Position numbers and translations under genes: made by a program. Below are positions 16,425-25,008 of a DNA stretch of 64,000 nucleotides, in pieces; positions within the stretch are counted from its first letter, which is position 1, and the number at the start of each line of letters is the position of its first letter. The notes below the pieces were generated by a model, which had not been told where the DNA came from, searched no databases, and worked only from the letters and a program-made list of their open reading frames with translations. The stretch covers positions 19,597 to 83,596 of the forward strand of contig JAFQQF010000023.1 of NCBI GenBank assembly GCA_017411385.1, read 5' to 3'. The DNA comes from Ruminococcus sp. GTDB taxonomy: Bacteria > Bacillota > Clostridia > Oscillospirales > Acutalibacteraceae.

Positions 16425-17578
16425 CGGTTGCGTTTGTTTCTTGTTTTCTTAATCACCACCAGATACCGCTATGTACCGAATTTGCAAAAAGGTGCGATAA
16501 GTTTTATTTTATAGAAACAACTCCTATGCCAAGAGCCAGACGTAAGCTCGGGTACGGCATCGACACCGCAAAGTATGATTTCATTGTGCGTACATACGAC
16601 TCTTCTGTGGAAGAAAGCTTTGTTTATGAGCTTTTAAGGGATTGCGATGTGGTTGTCTTCGGTTCCTGTCCCAATGAATATATAGAATACAGAATGAGCT
16701 TCAATAAGCTTTCTTTCCTGTATTCGGAACGTTTTTTCAAAAAAGGCGTGTGGCGCAGATTTATTCCCAGAACCTACAGGAAGGTATATGACAGGGTCCT
16801 CAGGTTTAAGGATAAAGAGCTGTATGCTTTGTGTGCAAGTGCCTATCTTTCTTGGGATTTGAGCCTTTTGGGCTTTGATGCTCAGAAATGCTACAAATGG
16901 GGATACTTTCCTCAGACAAATACCTGTGACGTAAGACCAAAGCGTGACAATCCTGTTTGCAGAATTATCTGGGTTGGAAGAATGCTTCCTTTGAAGCGTG
17001 CTTCTCTTGCGGTTAAGGCGGCGGCAAAGCTTAAAGCAAATGGACTTGATTTTTCTCTTGATTTTATCGGAATGGGTGAGTGTGAGGAAGAATTAAAGGC
17101 TTTGACTTGTAAGCTTAAGCTTGAGGATAAGGTTCACTTTTTGGGTGCAATGCCCCATGAGCAGGTAATAGAACAGATGGAAAGTGCCGACATATTCCTT
17201 ATGACAAGCAATTTCAGAGAAGGCTGGGGTGCCGTTGTCAATGAGGCAATGAGTACAGGCTGCTGCGCTCTTGTGAGCAGTGCTGTAGGCAGTGCGGCTT
17301 ACCTTATCGAAGATGAACAGAACGGACTTTTGTATCAATACGGAAACTCTAAGGATTTTGAAAATAAGCTTTGTAAGCTTGTTGAGGATAAGCAGTTAAG
17401 AGAAAGGCTTGGACAGAAAGCTTTTGAAACTATCAGATATCATTATTCTGCGGCTGTAGCTGTTGAGCGTCTTTTGGAGTTTATAGAGAGTGAGGGCAAG
17501 GTGTCCTATACCTCAGGACCTATGTCAAAGGCTCAGATTATAAAGAATAATTGGTATAAGAGCAAACCTAAAAGATAA
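16421..17578 (+). CDS. Glycosyltransferase family 4
   Basis: 385 residues from the ATG at 16421, which overlaps the EpsG stop as ATGA; GGAGAGGG is upstream. It starts MTVAFVSCFLNHHQIPLCTEF, a variant N-terminal strand without the usual glycine-rich loop. The donor domain is standard: RIIWVGRMLPLKRASLAVKAA, LDFIGMGECEEELK, VHFLGAMPHEQVIEQM and SNFREGWGAVVNEAMSTGC with the two conserved Glu. Operon member; 54 bp of leader with a small hairpin (17601-17619) separates it from the flippase. Confidence 0.92.
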   Translation: MTVAFVSCFLNHHQIPLCTEFAKRCDKFYFIETTPMPRARRKLGYGIDTAKYDFIVRTYDSSVEESFVYELLRDCDVVVFGSCPNEYIEYRMSFNKLSFLYSERFFKKGVWRRFIPRTYRKVYDRVLRFKDKELYALCASAYLSWDLSLLGFDAQKCYKWGYFPQTNTCDVRPKRDNPVCRIIWVGRMLPLKRASLAVKAAAKLKANGLDFSLDFIGMGECEEELKALTCKLKLEDKVHFLGAMPHEQVIEQMESADIFLMTSNFREGWGAVVNEAMSTGCCALVSSAVGSAAYLIEDEQNGLLYQYGNSKDFENKLCKLVEDKQLRERLGQKAFETIRYHYSAAVAVERLLEFIESEGKVSYTSGPMSKAQIIKNNWYKSKPKR

Positions 17579-17632
17579 ATTAACCAAAGCGTATAGCATA
17601 ACAGTATAATACATACTGTTTCGGGAGTATAA

Positions 17633-19150
17633 ATGGCAAAATCACAGCGTAAATTCGGAATGTTGCTTTCCTACGGAAGTAACCTGCTGCTTGTAGCAGT
17701 TAATATATTTATGACTCCTTTCCTGATAAAGTCACTTGGCGATGCGGAGTACGGAGTTTATCAGATGATGGCATCCTTTGCGGGCTATCTGGTTCTGATG
17801 AATTTCGGCACAAGCAACGTTATGACAAGGTACGTGTCGATGTACCTGGGAAAAGGAGATAAAAAGGGCGAGCGTAATTACATTGCAATGTGCCTCATAA
17901 TTACAGGTGTGCTGGCTTTGTTGATTTCAATAGCGGCAACTGTAATGTATTTGTTTCTGGATAATATATTTGCAGGAAGTCTTACTCCTGAGCAGATAGA
18001 TAAATCCAAGCAGCTATTTATCATTATTGCAATTACCCTTGTGATTACTTTTATAGCTCAGGCTGTTCAAGGCATCGTGGTAGCATACGAAAAGTTCATT
18101 TTTTCCAGCGGTTGGGGCGTTGTGCGACCTGTTCTCAAGGCGGTACTGCTTGTTCCCCTTTTTATGCTGAAGGCGGACTCCATAGTCATTGTGCTGGTGG
18201 ATTTGATTATTTCGGTAGTGTTCTTGGTTGCTTGCTGTGTGTATGCTTTTGGGGTGCTTAAGGCAATCCCGAAGCTGTACAAGTTTGACAAAACTATATT
18301 TATATCATCTGCAGTGTTTTCGCTGGCGATTATGCTTCAGGCAGTTGTTAATCAGGTGAATACACGTGCCGATACTACAATTCTCGGCATTATGGTTAGC
18401 CCTGAAAGTGTTACACTGTATTCTGTGGCAATGCAGATTTTTCACGTGTTTTCCTCCTTGTCCTCAGCGGCGGCTACTATCTACCTTCCTCAGTTTACAA
18501 AGATGGTGGCATCGGGCGAATTTTCAAAGACCGCAATTACAAAAGCAATGATTGCTCCCAGTCGCTTGCAGACCTTGGTTTCGGGTGCAATTACCTTTGG
18601 CTTTATTATTTGCGGCAGAGATTTTATACATATGTGGATGGGCGAAGGCTACGAAAAATCCTTTTTGATTGCAGTAATAATAATGGTTCCGAATTTTCTT
18701 GTGTATACAAACAGTGTGGTTGAAGCGGTGCTGGATGCAATGCAGAAAAGAATGGTGCGTTCCGTTGTGCTGTGCTGTGTTGCACTGGCGAATATACTTA
18801 TAAGCATTGTGTTGGTTCACTTCTTCGGTGAAATCGGTGCTCCTGTGGGCACAGCAATAACCACTTTGGCAGGTCCGCTGATTATTATGAATATATATTA
18901 TCAAAAAGCCATTGGTGTAAGGTTAAAAATGTTATTTACAGAAGTTTTTAAGGGTATTTTGCCCTGCTTGCTTATTGCGACGCTTGTAAGTGCACCCTTA
19001 GCCTTTGTGTTGCCTGTAAGTGTATGGGGGCTTTTTGTAAAAGGCGGAGTGTTTGTCCTTGTGCTTGCAGTAGCACTTATGCTTTTCGGTTTAAACAAAA
19101 ATGAAAAAGAATTGGTTATGCGAGTTATTAAAGGCAAGCAGAATCAATAA
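17633..19150 (+). CDS. Wzx-type oligosaccharide flippase (MOP superfamily)
   Basis: 505 residues with about 14 predicted helices and the MATE/MOP pattern of a positively charged start (MAKSQRKFGMLLSYGSNLLL) and TPFLIKSLGDAEYGVYQM, a hallmark of the Wzx/PST family. RADTTILGIMVSPESVTLYS begins the second half, and IGAPVGTAITTLAGPLIIMN the last part. It would move undecaprenyl-linked repeat units across the membrane. It stands between the glycosyltransferase block and the CapF-like gene. Confidence 0.92.
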   Translation: MAKSQRKFGMLLSYGSNLLLVAVNIFMTPFLIKSLGDAEYGVYQMMASFAGYLVLMNFGTSNVMTRYVSMYLGKGDKKGERNYIAMCLIITGVLALLISIAATVMYLFLDNIFAGSLTPEQIDKSKQLFIIIAITLVITFIAQAVQGIVVAYEKFIFSSGWGVVRPVLKAVLLVPLFMLKADSIVIVLVDLIISVVFLVACCVYAFGVLKAIPKLYKFDKTIFISSAVFSLAIMLQAVVNQVNTRADTTILGIMVSPESVTLYSVAMQIFHVFSSLSSAAATIYLPQFTKMVASGEFSKTAITKAMIAPSRLQTLVSGAITFGFIICGRDFIHMWMGEGYEKSFLIAVIIMVPNFLVYTNSVVEAVLDAMQKRMVRSVVLCCVALANILISIVLVHFFGEIGAPVGTAITTLAGPLIIMNIYYQKAIGVRLKMLFTEVFKGILPCLLIATLVSAPLAFVLPVSVWGLFVKGGVFVLVLAVALMLFGLNKNEKELVMRVIKGKQNQ

Positions 19151-19189
19151 TGTGCTAAAATTCGAGTGTAGAATTAAGAGAGGGAAAAT

Positions 19190-20335
19190 ATGAAAATTCT
19201 TGTGACAGGTGCAAAAGGCTTTGTCGGCAAAAACCTTTGTGCCGAGCTTATGAATATTTCAAAGGGTAATTGTTCCTTCGAGGGAATTCCCAAGGGTGTT
19301 GAGGTTTTGTGTGCGGATGTGGATACAGATGCTCAGGTTCTCAGAGAATATTGCTTAGATTGTGACTTTGTTTTTCATTTGGCTGGGGTCAACAGACCGC
19401 AGAATACCGAGGAGTTTACCGTAGGTAACGTTGACTCTCTGACTCAGGTTGTTACATATCTTAAAGAACAAGGGAATTTCTGTCCTGTAGTGCTGAGCTC
19501 TTCCACTCAGGCACAGCTTTTAAACCCTTACGGAGAGAGCAAGCGACAGGCAGAGGCTTTCCTTTTGCAGTATGGTAAAGAAGCTAATGTGAAAACCTAT
19601 ATTTTCCGATTTCCCGGTATCTTCGGCAAGTGGTGCAGACCAAACTATAACAGCGTGGTGGCTACCTTCTGCCACAACACAGCACATAATCTGCCCTTGC
19701 GGATTGATGCTCCCGAAAAAGAAATCACTTTGGTGTATATAGACGATGTTGTCCGTTCTCTTCTGATGTGTGTGAATGACTCGGCACAGAGGAATGATGA
19801 GGGGTTCTGCACGGTTTCGCCCGAGTACACCCCAAGCCTGCAAAAAATTGCGGACTTGCTTTTGTCCTTCAAAGAGGGCAGAAAAAAGCTTCAGGTGCCT
19901 CAGCTTTCCGATTCTTTTACAAGCAAGCTCTATGCAACCTATCTTTCATATCTGCCGAAGGATGAGTTTTCTTATCCTCTTGATACGCATTCTGATTACA
20001 GAGGTTCATTTACAGAGATTATAAGAACATCTGACAGAGGTCAGTTTTCCGTTAATATCTCAAAGCCTCACATCACCAAAGGAAATCATTGGCACCACAC
20101 GAAGAATGAAAAATTCTGTGTGGTTTCAGGTAAAGGTGTTATTCGCTTCAGAAATATCAACGATGATGAAATTATTGAGTATTTTGTAAGCGGTGATAAA
20201 ATAGAGGTTGTGGACATTCCCACAGGGTATACTCACAACATCGAAAATCTTGGTGACACAGATATGGTCACCTTTATGTGGGCAAGCGAAGCCTTCGAAC
20301 CCCAGCATCCGGACACGTACTTTTTAGAAGTATAA
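19190..20335 (+). CDS. CapF-like bifunctional SDR reductase/cupin epimerase
   Basis: 381 residues. The N-terminal SDR domain (1-245) has the NAD(P) motif TGAKGFVGKN, FHLAGVNRPQ and YGESKRQAE (Tyr-x3-Lys). The C-terminal cupin (265-381) has GNHWHHTKNEKFCVVSG, VDIPTGYTHNIENLG and HPDTYF. This is the domain order of Staphylococcus Cap5F. There the cupin epimerises C3 of a UDP-2-acetamido-hexulose and the SDR reduces C4, on the way to UDP-N-acetyl-L-fucosamine. The matching CapE (5-inverting dehydratase) and CapG (2-epimerase) are not obvious nearby; a membrane 4,6-dehydratase is at 28776. Confidence 0.88.
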   Translation: MKILVTGAKGFVGKNLCAELMNISKGNCSFEGIPKGVEVLCADVDTDAQVLREYCLDCDFVFHLAGVNRPQNTEEFTVGNVDSLTQVVTYLKEQGNFCPVVLSSSTQAQLLNPYGESKRQAEAFLLQYGKEANVKTYIFRFPGIFGKWCRPNYNSVVATFCHNTAHNLPLRIDAPEKEITLVYIDDVVRSLLMCVNDSAQRNDEGFCTVSPEYTPSLQKIADLLLSFKEGRKKLQVPQLSDSFTSKLYATYLSYLPKDEFSYPLDTHSDYRGSFTEIIRTSDRGQFSVNISKPHITKGNHWHHTKNEKFCVVSGKGVIRFRNINDDEIIEYFVSGDKIEVVDIPTGYTHNIENLGDTDMVTFMWASEAFEPQHPDTYFLEV

Positions 20336-20378
20336 GATATAAAAAATAAGTAGGATTTTTTATCCGTAGGAGATAGCA

Positions 20379-21560
20379 TTGAATACTATACAAAAGCAAC
20401 TAATCGACGTGCTAAGGAGCTTTGCAACCGGCACGAAAGTAAAATTGAATATCACCGATGCAGAGAAGGAGCAGCTTTTTGCTTTGTCAAAGAAGCACAG
20501 TGTAGCAGGAGTTGTGGCATACACGCTGGGACTTTGCGATACTGCTGTTCAGGGTGAGGTGGAGGTTAAGTTTGCCAGAGAGTACGAGCGTACTGTGATG
20601 CAGATGCTTAGCCGAGAGGCTTCAGCCTTGAATATTTGCAAGAAGCTGACCGAGATGGATATTCCCCATATTCTTTTCAAGGGAATGACCGTCAGCGAAG
20701 CCTACCCTGTGCCTCAGCTGCGTGCATTCGCAGATGTTGACATTATTGTCAGTAAGTCGTACCTGAGTGATATCCGCCGATATATGGAGGCTAACGGCTT
20801 TAAGCATACACTTGCAGACGAGGGTGTTGTAAACGCCTTTAAGCGGGGTAGGGAAAGATACGAGTTTCACAACACTTTAAATGTATTCAATGCTAAGGAA
20901 ACAGAGTATTTTTCTAATGTATGGGATAATACAGTAGTAATGCAGGGCAAGACTCTAAGGTTTAACCATAATTTTCATTTGTGCTATCTTATTTGCCATT
21001 TGGAAAAGCACGTTTACGGAAGCGGTGCAGGTGTAAGAATGTATCTGGATATTGCCTTGTATCTTAAAAAATACAAAGATGATATAGATATAGAATTCGT
21101 TCGCGAAACCATGGCGTTTTGCGGATTGGAGCAATTTTTGAATACAATTCTGTATGTTTGCAACCGTTGGTTTGGTTGTGAATTGCCTTCGTGGGTGAAG
21201 CCTTTGGAGGAGGAAATATACTCACAGCTGTGTGATTTTGTTTTCTCCGGCGGTGTTTTCGGAAATCAGGATAAGAAAGAGGTCTTTCAGGAGGATTTGC
21301 GAAGAGAAATGTCATCAGGCAAAAGGGGTGCAAAGCTCAGGTTTTTTATAAGCAGGGTTTTTCCTACGCCTTCTGAGCTTTACAGGATGTTTCCGAAATT
21401 TGAGAAAAAGCCCGTGCTTTTGCCTGTGGCGTGGGCTTGCCATGTTGGCAGCGTAATTAAAAACCGAAAGCTTTCAAACATTAAGACAATTATTTCTGCA
21501 GATTCACAAACAGCAGAAAGAAAGAAAGAATTTCTCAGCAGCATCGGTTCACGAAGATAA
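20379..21560 (+). CDS. PF14907-type nucleotidyltransferase-fold protein
   Basis: 393 residues from a TTG at 20379 with AGGAGA 6 nt upstream. The core is LTEMDIPHILFKGMTVSEAYPVPQLRAFADVDIIVSKSYL, where FKG and RxFxDxD match the uncharacterised nucleotidyltransferase family PF14907. After it come a helical part and a basic C-terminus. Members often sit in polysaccharide or peptide-modification loci, but the reaction is not established. The DVD pair could bind metal. Last gene of the plus-strand operon, directly before a strong terminator. Confidence 0.8.
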   Translation: MNTIQKQLIDVLRSFATGTKVKLNITDAEKEQLFALSKKHSVAGVVAYTLGLCDTAVQGEVEVKFAREYERTVMQMLSREASALNICKKLTEMDIPHILFKGMTVSEAYPVPQLRAFADVDIIVSKSYLSDIRRYMEANGFKHTLADEGVVNAFKRGRERYEFHNTLNVFNAKETEYFSNVWDNTVVMQGKTLRFNHNFHLCYLICHLEKHVYGSGAGVRMYLDIALYLKKYKDDIDIEFVRETMAFCGLEQFLNTILYVCNRWFGCELPSWVKPLEEEIYSQLCDFVFSGGVFGNQDKKEVFQEDLRREMSSGKRGAKLRFFISRVFPTPSELYRMFPKFEKKPVLLPVAWACHVGSVIKNRKLSNIKTIISADSQTAERKKEFLSSIGSRR

Positions 21561-21565
21561 AAAAT

Positions 21566-21609
21566 AAACTCCGCAGGGTGCAATGATAAGCTTGCACTTT
21601 GCGGAGTTT
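21566..21609. terminator. Strong bidirectional terminator between the two polysaccharide operons
   Basis: AAACTCCGCAGGGTGCAA and TTGCACTTTGCGGAGTTT form an 18-position stem with one mismatch and an 8-nt loop. A T-run follows on the plus strand and TTTATTTTTTATC on the minus strand. Confidence 0.92.
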
Positions 21610-21627
21610 TTTGTATTGATAATTGTG

Positions 21628-22158
21628 TTAATCAAGAGGCTCTGTAATGATGTTTTGTGCCAGAGCACTGTTTCGGTATCTTTTGTCAAAGGTGACATCT
21701 TTAATTATTGTGATGAAATCAGGGATAGGAGGCTTTACGTTTTCGCTTTCAACCTCTATTTCAAGGTATGCTCTGTCGCTCCAAAAAGGGAAAACATCAA
21801 CCTCGTAAGTAAAGCCCGAAATGCAGAAGCTGTGGCGTTCTTTTGAGATGGGGGAATATTCTTCAGCAATGAACCGGCTTAAATAAGCGAATTCTCTTTC
21901 GGTGATTTCTTCCTCGATTTCTATACGTGTCATTTCCGTGAGCTTTCTCTTAAAGGTTTTGATATAGCTTGTGCCTTCTTTGGATTTCACTTTACGGATT
22001 CTGCATCGACCGGCTTCGTATTCTGTACCTTTGGGAATATTAAGATACAGTTGCAAAAGCTCATAACAATTGTACTCGGGTTGCAGCTCAAGAATTTTTA
22101 TATCCGGATATTTTATTAAAAATTTATATTCAATTTCAAGAGAGTTTTTGTTTTTCAT
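21628..22158 (-). CDS. CYTH-domain (triphosphate tunnel) protein
   Basis: 176 residues with the signature EIEYKF (ExExK) at 9-14. Alternating basic and acidic strands follow, as in the tunnel fold: CRIRKVK, SYIKTFKRK, RIEIEEEIT, YEVDVF and LEIEVE. Family members include inorganic triphosphatases and class IV-type adenylate cyclases; most bacterial ones act on triphosphates with divalent metal. The start overlaps the stop of the phosphoesterase gene as ATGA, so the two are coupled. It is the last gene of the ddl-led operon. Its link to polysaccharide synthesis is unknown. Confidence 0.88.
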   Translation of the reverse strand: MKNKNSLEIEYKFLIKYPDIKILELQPEYNCYELLQLYLNIPKGTEYEAGRCRIRKVKSKEGTSYIKTFKRKLTEMTRIEIEEEITEREFAYLSRFIAEEYSPISKERHSFCISGFTYEVDVFPFWSDRAYLEIEVESENVKPPIPDFITIIKDVTFDKRYRNSALAQNIITEPLD

Positions 22159-23006
22159 AGTAAATCAATAACCATTATTTCAGGAGGGTTATGGAATCTG
22201 GGTACGTATTCGGGTGATGAGCCCAGACCCTTGCATACAGCAAGGTGGCCGGTACCGACATCGTAGAAGCCTCCTGCATATTTCGGAAATCTGCCTTGCT
22301 CAGGAGCGTGTAAAGCTCCCACAAAGGGAAGTCTTATCATTCCGCCGTGAGTGTGACCGCTTACCATAAGGTCAAAGGAATAGTCCCGAATTCCCCAAAG
22401 ATACAGCTCAGGATGATGGCACAAAAGCAAGGTGAAGCTGTCGCAGTTTTTGCTGACAAAGTCCTGCATATATGTGTTGGCTTCCTCGTCCCAGGTGCGG
22501 TAGTAGCTCAAGCCTCCAAGACGAATTTTACTGCCATTTACTGAAACCTCTTCTGTGGAAAGCTCAAGTAGCTTTGCCCCTGCTGATGTCATAGCTACTT
22601 CATACATTTGACGGTATGTGCTGTACCTTTCCTGATTTCCAAGGCAGGAGTAAACAGGAGCTATCTCCGAAAGCGAAGAAATAAGCTCTTCAAGATAAGC
22701 ACAGGCTTCGTCTGAATCAGCGTTTTTTTCTATTAAATCCCCAACAGTTAAAATCAAGTCAGGGTTCTGCTGTTTTACTTTTTTTATAAGCCTTGCATTA
22801 TCTTTGCCAAAACTTTTTTGGTGCAAATCAGTAATCACAACAAGTCGTACCTCTGAGGTGATTTTGTCGCTTTGCACAGAGTGCTTGCTTGTGGTTATAA
22901 GCGTGTTGCTGACTATAAGGTCGGTAGCAATCCACAAAAGGAAAAGAATGAGTAAAGATAATGCAATATGCTTAATAATTGTAGTTTTATGTTTTCTGTT
23001 AGTCAT
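22155..23006 (-). CDS. Membrane-anchored metallophosphoesterase (YkuE-like)
   Basis: 283 residues from the ATG at 23006; a GTG at 23027 is also possible and neither has a clear ribosome site. One N-terminal membrane helix (about 12-32) is followed by a calcineurin-like domain: VVITDLHQKSFGKDN, LTVGDLIEK, SCLGNQERY (usually GNHD/E), LCHHPELY and VSGHTHGGMIRLP. These give a complete two-metal centre, though with Gln instead of His in the GN motif. It resembles YkuE-type enzymes, which are placed outside the membrane or in the wall. Substrate unknown; it may act on lipid-linked or sugar phosphates. Confidence 0.87.
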   Translation of the reverse strand: MTNRKHKTTIIKHIALSLLILFLLWIATDLIVSNTLITTSKHSVQSDKITSEVRLVVITDLHQKSFGKDNARLIKKVKQQNPDLILTVGDLIEKNADSDEACAYLEELISSLSEIAPVYSCLGNQERYSTYRQMYEVAMTSAGAKLLELSTEEVSVNGSKIRLGGLSYYRTWDEEANTYMQDFVSKNCDSFTLLLCHHPELYLWGIRDYSFDLMVSGHTHGGMIRLPFVGALHAPEQGRFPKYAGGFYDVGTGHLAVCKGLGSSPEYVPRFHNPPEIMVIDLL

Positions 23007-23016
23007 AGTTGTTTTA

Positions 23017-24120
23017 TCAGTAAACACTTGCTCGGTCGAATACCCAATACCAATTTGACGAGCCTGTAATCAGAAACCAGATCCATAGGAAACCATATAG
23101 TATAAGAACAGTTGCTTTTACAATGAGTTTTTGATTTTTATCAAACTTATTGACTAAGAACAATAGAGAAAGGGGTATGAATGGTTCGAAGTAAATACCT
23201 ACGCGGTTTAAGTAGGCACTGTTATGGGTTGCAATAATTGTGGAAGCAGATACAAATATAAATCCCATGTAGAAGTTTTCTTCCCCTGAAAAGGTTCTTT
23301 TTTGCAACACCAAAAAGAAGTAGAGAAGTACAGGTGAAAGTGCAATCAATATACGCAGGGGGTTGATTTGCTCCTGATTATATGCACTGTCAGTGAAGCT
23401 TGATTCTGTGTCTTTTAACACACCAACTAACTCAAAAAGAAAATCATAAGAGAAAACAAGAGCTACACCTGATGCCATAATGAAAACGATTTTTTTAATA
23501 TCAAGATTCTCTGTGATAAGGAAGTACATAGGGAGCATTATTAGCGCAGTAACGTGAAAAGAGGCGGCTAAAAAAACGACTATACAAAACTTTATGAATT
23601 TTCTTTCATAAATTAGTCTGTGTCCGGCAAAGAGAATGGCAGCCGCCAGATACTGACGAACACCGTTGAAGCATCCGCTCCAGCAGGAGGTGAATATATA
23701 TAACATAATGACGAAGAAGAAATCATCGGTATGTCTTGCTAAGGTGAATCCAAAAAGGAATACTGTAATGGCGGTGCAGGCAAACATAAAGGCGCCGGGA
23801 TCATCATAAACAAGGCTTACAATCTTTGCGATAATTGCAATTCCGGGCTCATCCCAGGTCTGAATTCTTTCTATAACGCTATCAGCGTATTTTGCATAGC
23901 CGTGATAATATGCACCGTAATCCGTACCTACATAGTATCTGAGTCCGCCGACTGAAGCGAGGATGATAATGCAGATAGTAGCAAACAGGTAGTAGGAGGT
24001 CAATTTTTTTGAACCCTGTTTTCCTGTAACAGGGTTAACGGCAAATGCATGATTATACTGTCTGTTTGCAAGGTATGCAAAGAATCCTACTGCAACAGCA
24101 GTAATTATCATAACCTGCAT
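23017..24120 (-). CDS. EpsG-like polysaccharide polymerase (Wzy type), copy 2
   Basis: 367 residues, about ten membrane helices. The first loop has VGTDYGAYYHGYAKYAD and the middle NGVRQYLAAAILFAGH, then HVTALIMLP, the same landmarks as copy 1 at 15327 but at low overall identity. This implies a second, different polymer. It lies in the minus-strand operon between a GT2 gene (46 bp upstream) and the phosphoesterase (10 bp downstream). Confidence 0.88.
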   Translation of the reverse strand: MQVMIITAVAVGFFAYLANRQYNHAFAVNPVTGKQGSKKLTSYYLFATICIIILASVGGLRYYVGTDYGAYYHGYAKYADSVIERIQTWDEPGIAIIAKIVSLVYDDPGAFMFACTAITVFLFGFTLARHTDDFFFVIMLYIFTSCWSGCFNGVRQYLAAAILFAGHRLIYERKFIKFCIVVFLAASFHVTALIMLPMYFLITENLDIKKIVFIMASGVALVFSYDFLFELVGVLKDTESSFTDSAYNQEQINPLRILIALSPVLLYFFLVLQKRTFSGEENFYMGFIFVSASTIIATHNSAYLNRVGIYFEPFIPLSLLFLVNKFDKNQKLIVKATVLILYGFLWIWFLITGSSNWYWVFDRASVY

Positions 24121-24166
24121 ATTATTTATTCCTCCTCACATAGATTAGTGTTTTGTTTTTAGTGGT

Positions 24167-24985
24167 TTATTTTTTTGCTTTTTTAGCTTGGTGCTTTCTG
24201 TATGCTAGAACCGCAAAGCTGGGAACCATACTTTTTATGATGAACACAAATACAGGCTTAATGTACCAATGCAGAGGATAGTGCAGAAGCTTGAAGCCGT
24301 GTATTGTGATACATAAAATGTGGTATCTGACTTTAATGGTACGTCTTTTGATGGCGTTTATGTCTTCCCTCATTAGATACAAAGGCTCCTGCATATTTAC
24401 GCCCTTGAAGCCATTGTGGAAAAAACGGAACCACAAATCGTAGTCCTGAGAACGGACAGTCATTTTTGAAACCCTATAACCGCCGCATTTATCATATACG
24501 TGTTTATATGTCATTACGGTTGCGTGGTTAAAGGCAACCTCGTTTCGCTGGGTGAATTTGTCGGGAAATTCCGGTTTGCTTAGTATATCGGCAAGGCCCT
24601 CATCGCTGAAGCGCTGTACCAGAGAGCTGACAAGGTCAACGTCAGGATGTTCCCTTAAATACCTCACCTGCTTTTCGAAGCGGTCGGGTACAGAAATGTC
24701 ATCGCCGTCCATACGTGCAATAAACTCACCCTGCGCATATTTTAGGCAATGGTTGAGAGAAAAGGAAAGCTTGGAGTTAACCTCGTTCTGAATAACCTTG
24801 AATTTGCCGGGATACTTTGCCTCGTATTCTCTGACAATTTCCAAGGTGTTATCTGTTGAGCAGTCATCACAGATTATAAACTCCCAGTTGGTGTAAGTCT
24901 GATTAAGTATGGAATCAATGGATTCTCTCAGGGTGGGAGCACAGTTGTAGACTGCCATTATTATAGAAATTAAATCTTTTTTCAT
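24167..24985 (-). CDS. Glycosyltransferase family 2
   Basis: 272 residues. It starts ISIIMAVYNCAPTLRESIDSIL, with ICDDCSTDNTLEIV for nucleotide binding, ARMDGDDISVPDRFEKQ for the metal (DGDD) and TVRSQDYDLWFRF near the catalytic base. The C-terminal 60 residues carry one hydrophobic stretch and a basic tail (QAKKAKK), suggesting membrane attachment. Follows the C4-epimerase gene by 23 bp. It may use the UDP-sugar made by the two genes upstream; this is inference. Confidence 0.92.
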   Translation of the reverse strand: MKKDLISIIMAVYNCAPTLRESIDSILNQTYTNWEFIICDDCSTDNTLEIVREYEAKYPGKFKVIQNEVNSKLSFSLNHCLKYAQGEFIARMDGDDISVPDRFEKQVRYLREHPDVDLVSSLVQRFSDEGLADILSKPEFPDKFTQRNEVAFNHATVMTYKHVYDKCGGYRVSKMTVRSQDYDLWFRFFHNGFKGVNMQEPLYLMREDINAIKRRTIKVRYHILCITIHGFKLLHYPLHWYIKPVFVFIIKSMVPSFAVLAYRKHQAKKAKK

Positions 24986-25008
24986 AGTCGTTTACTTTCA
25001 AAATTGTT

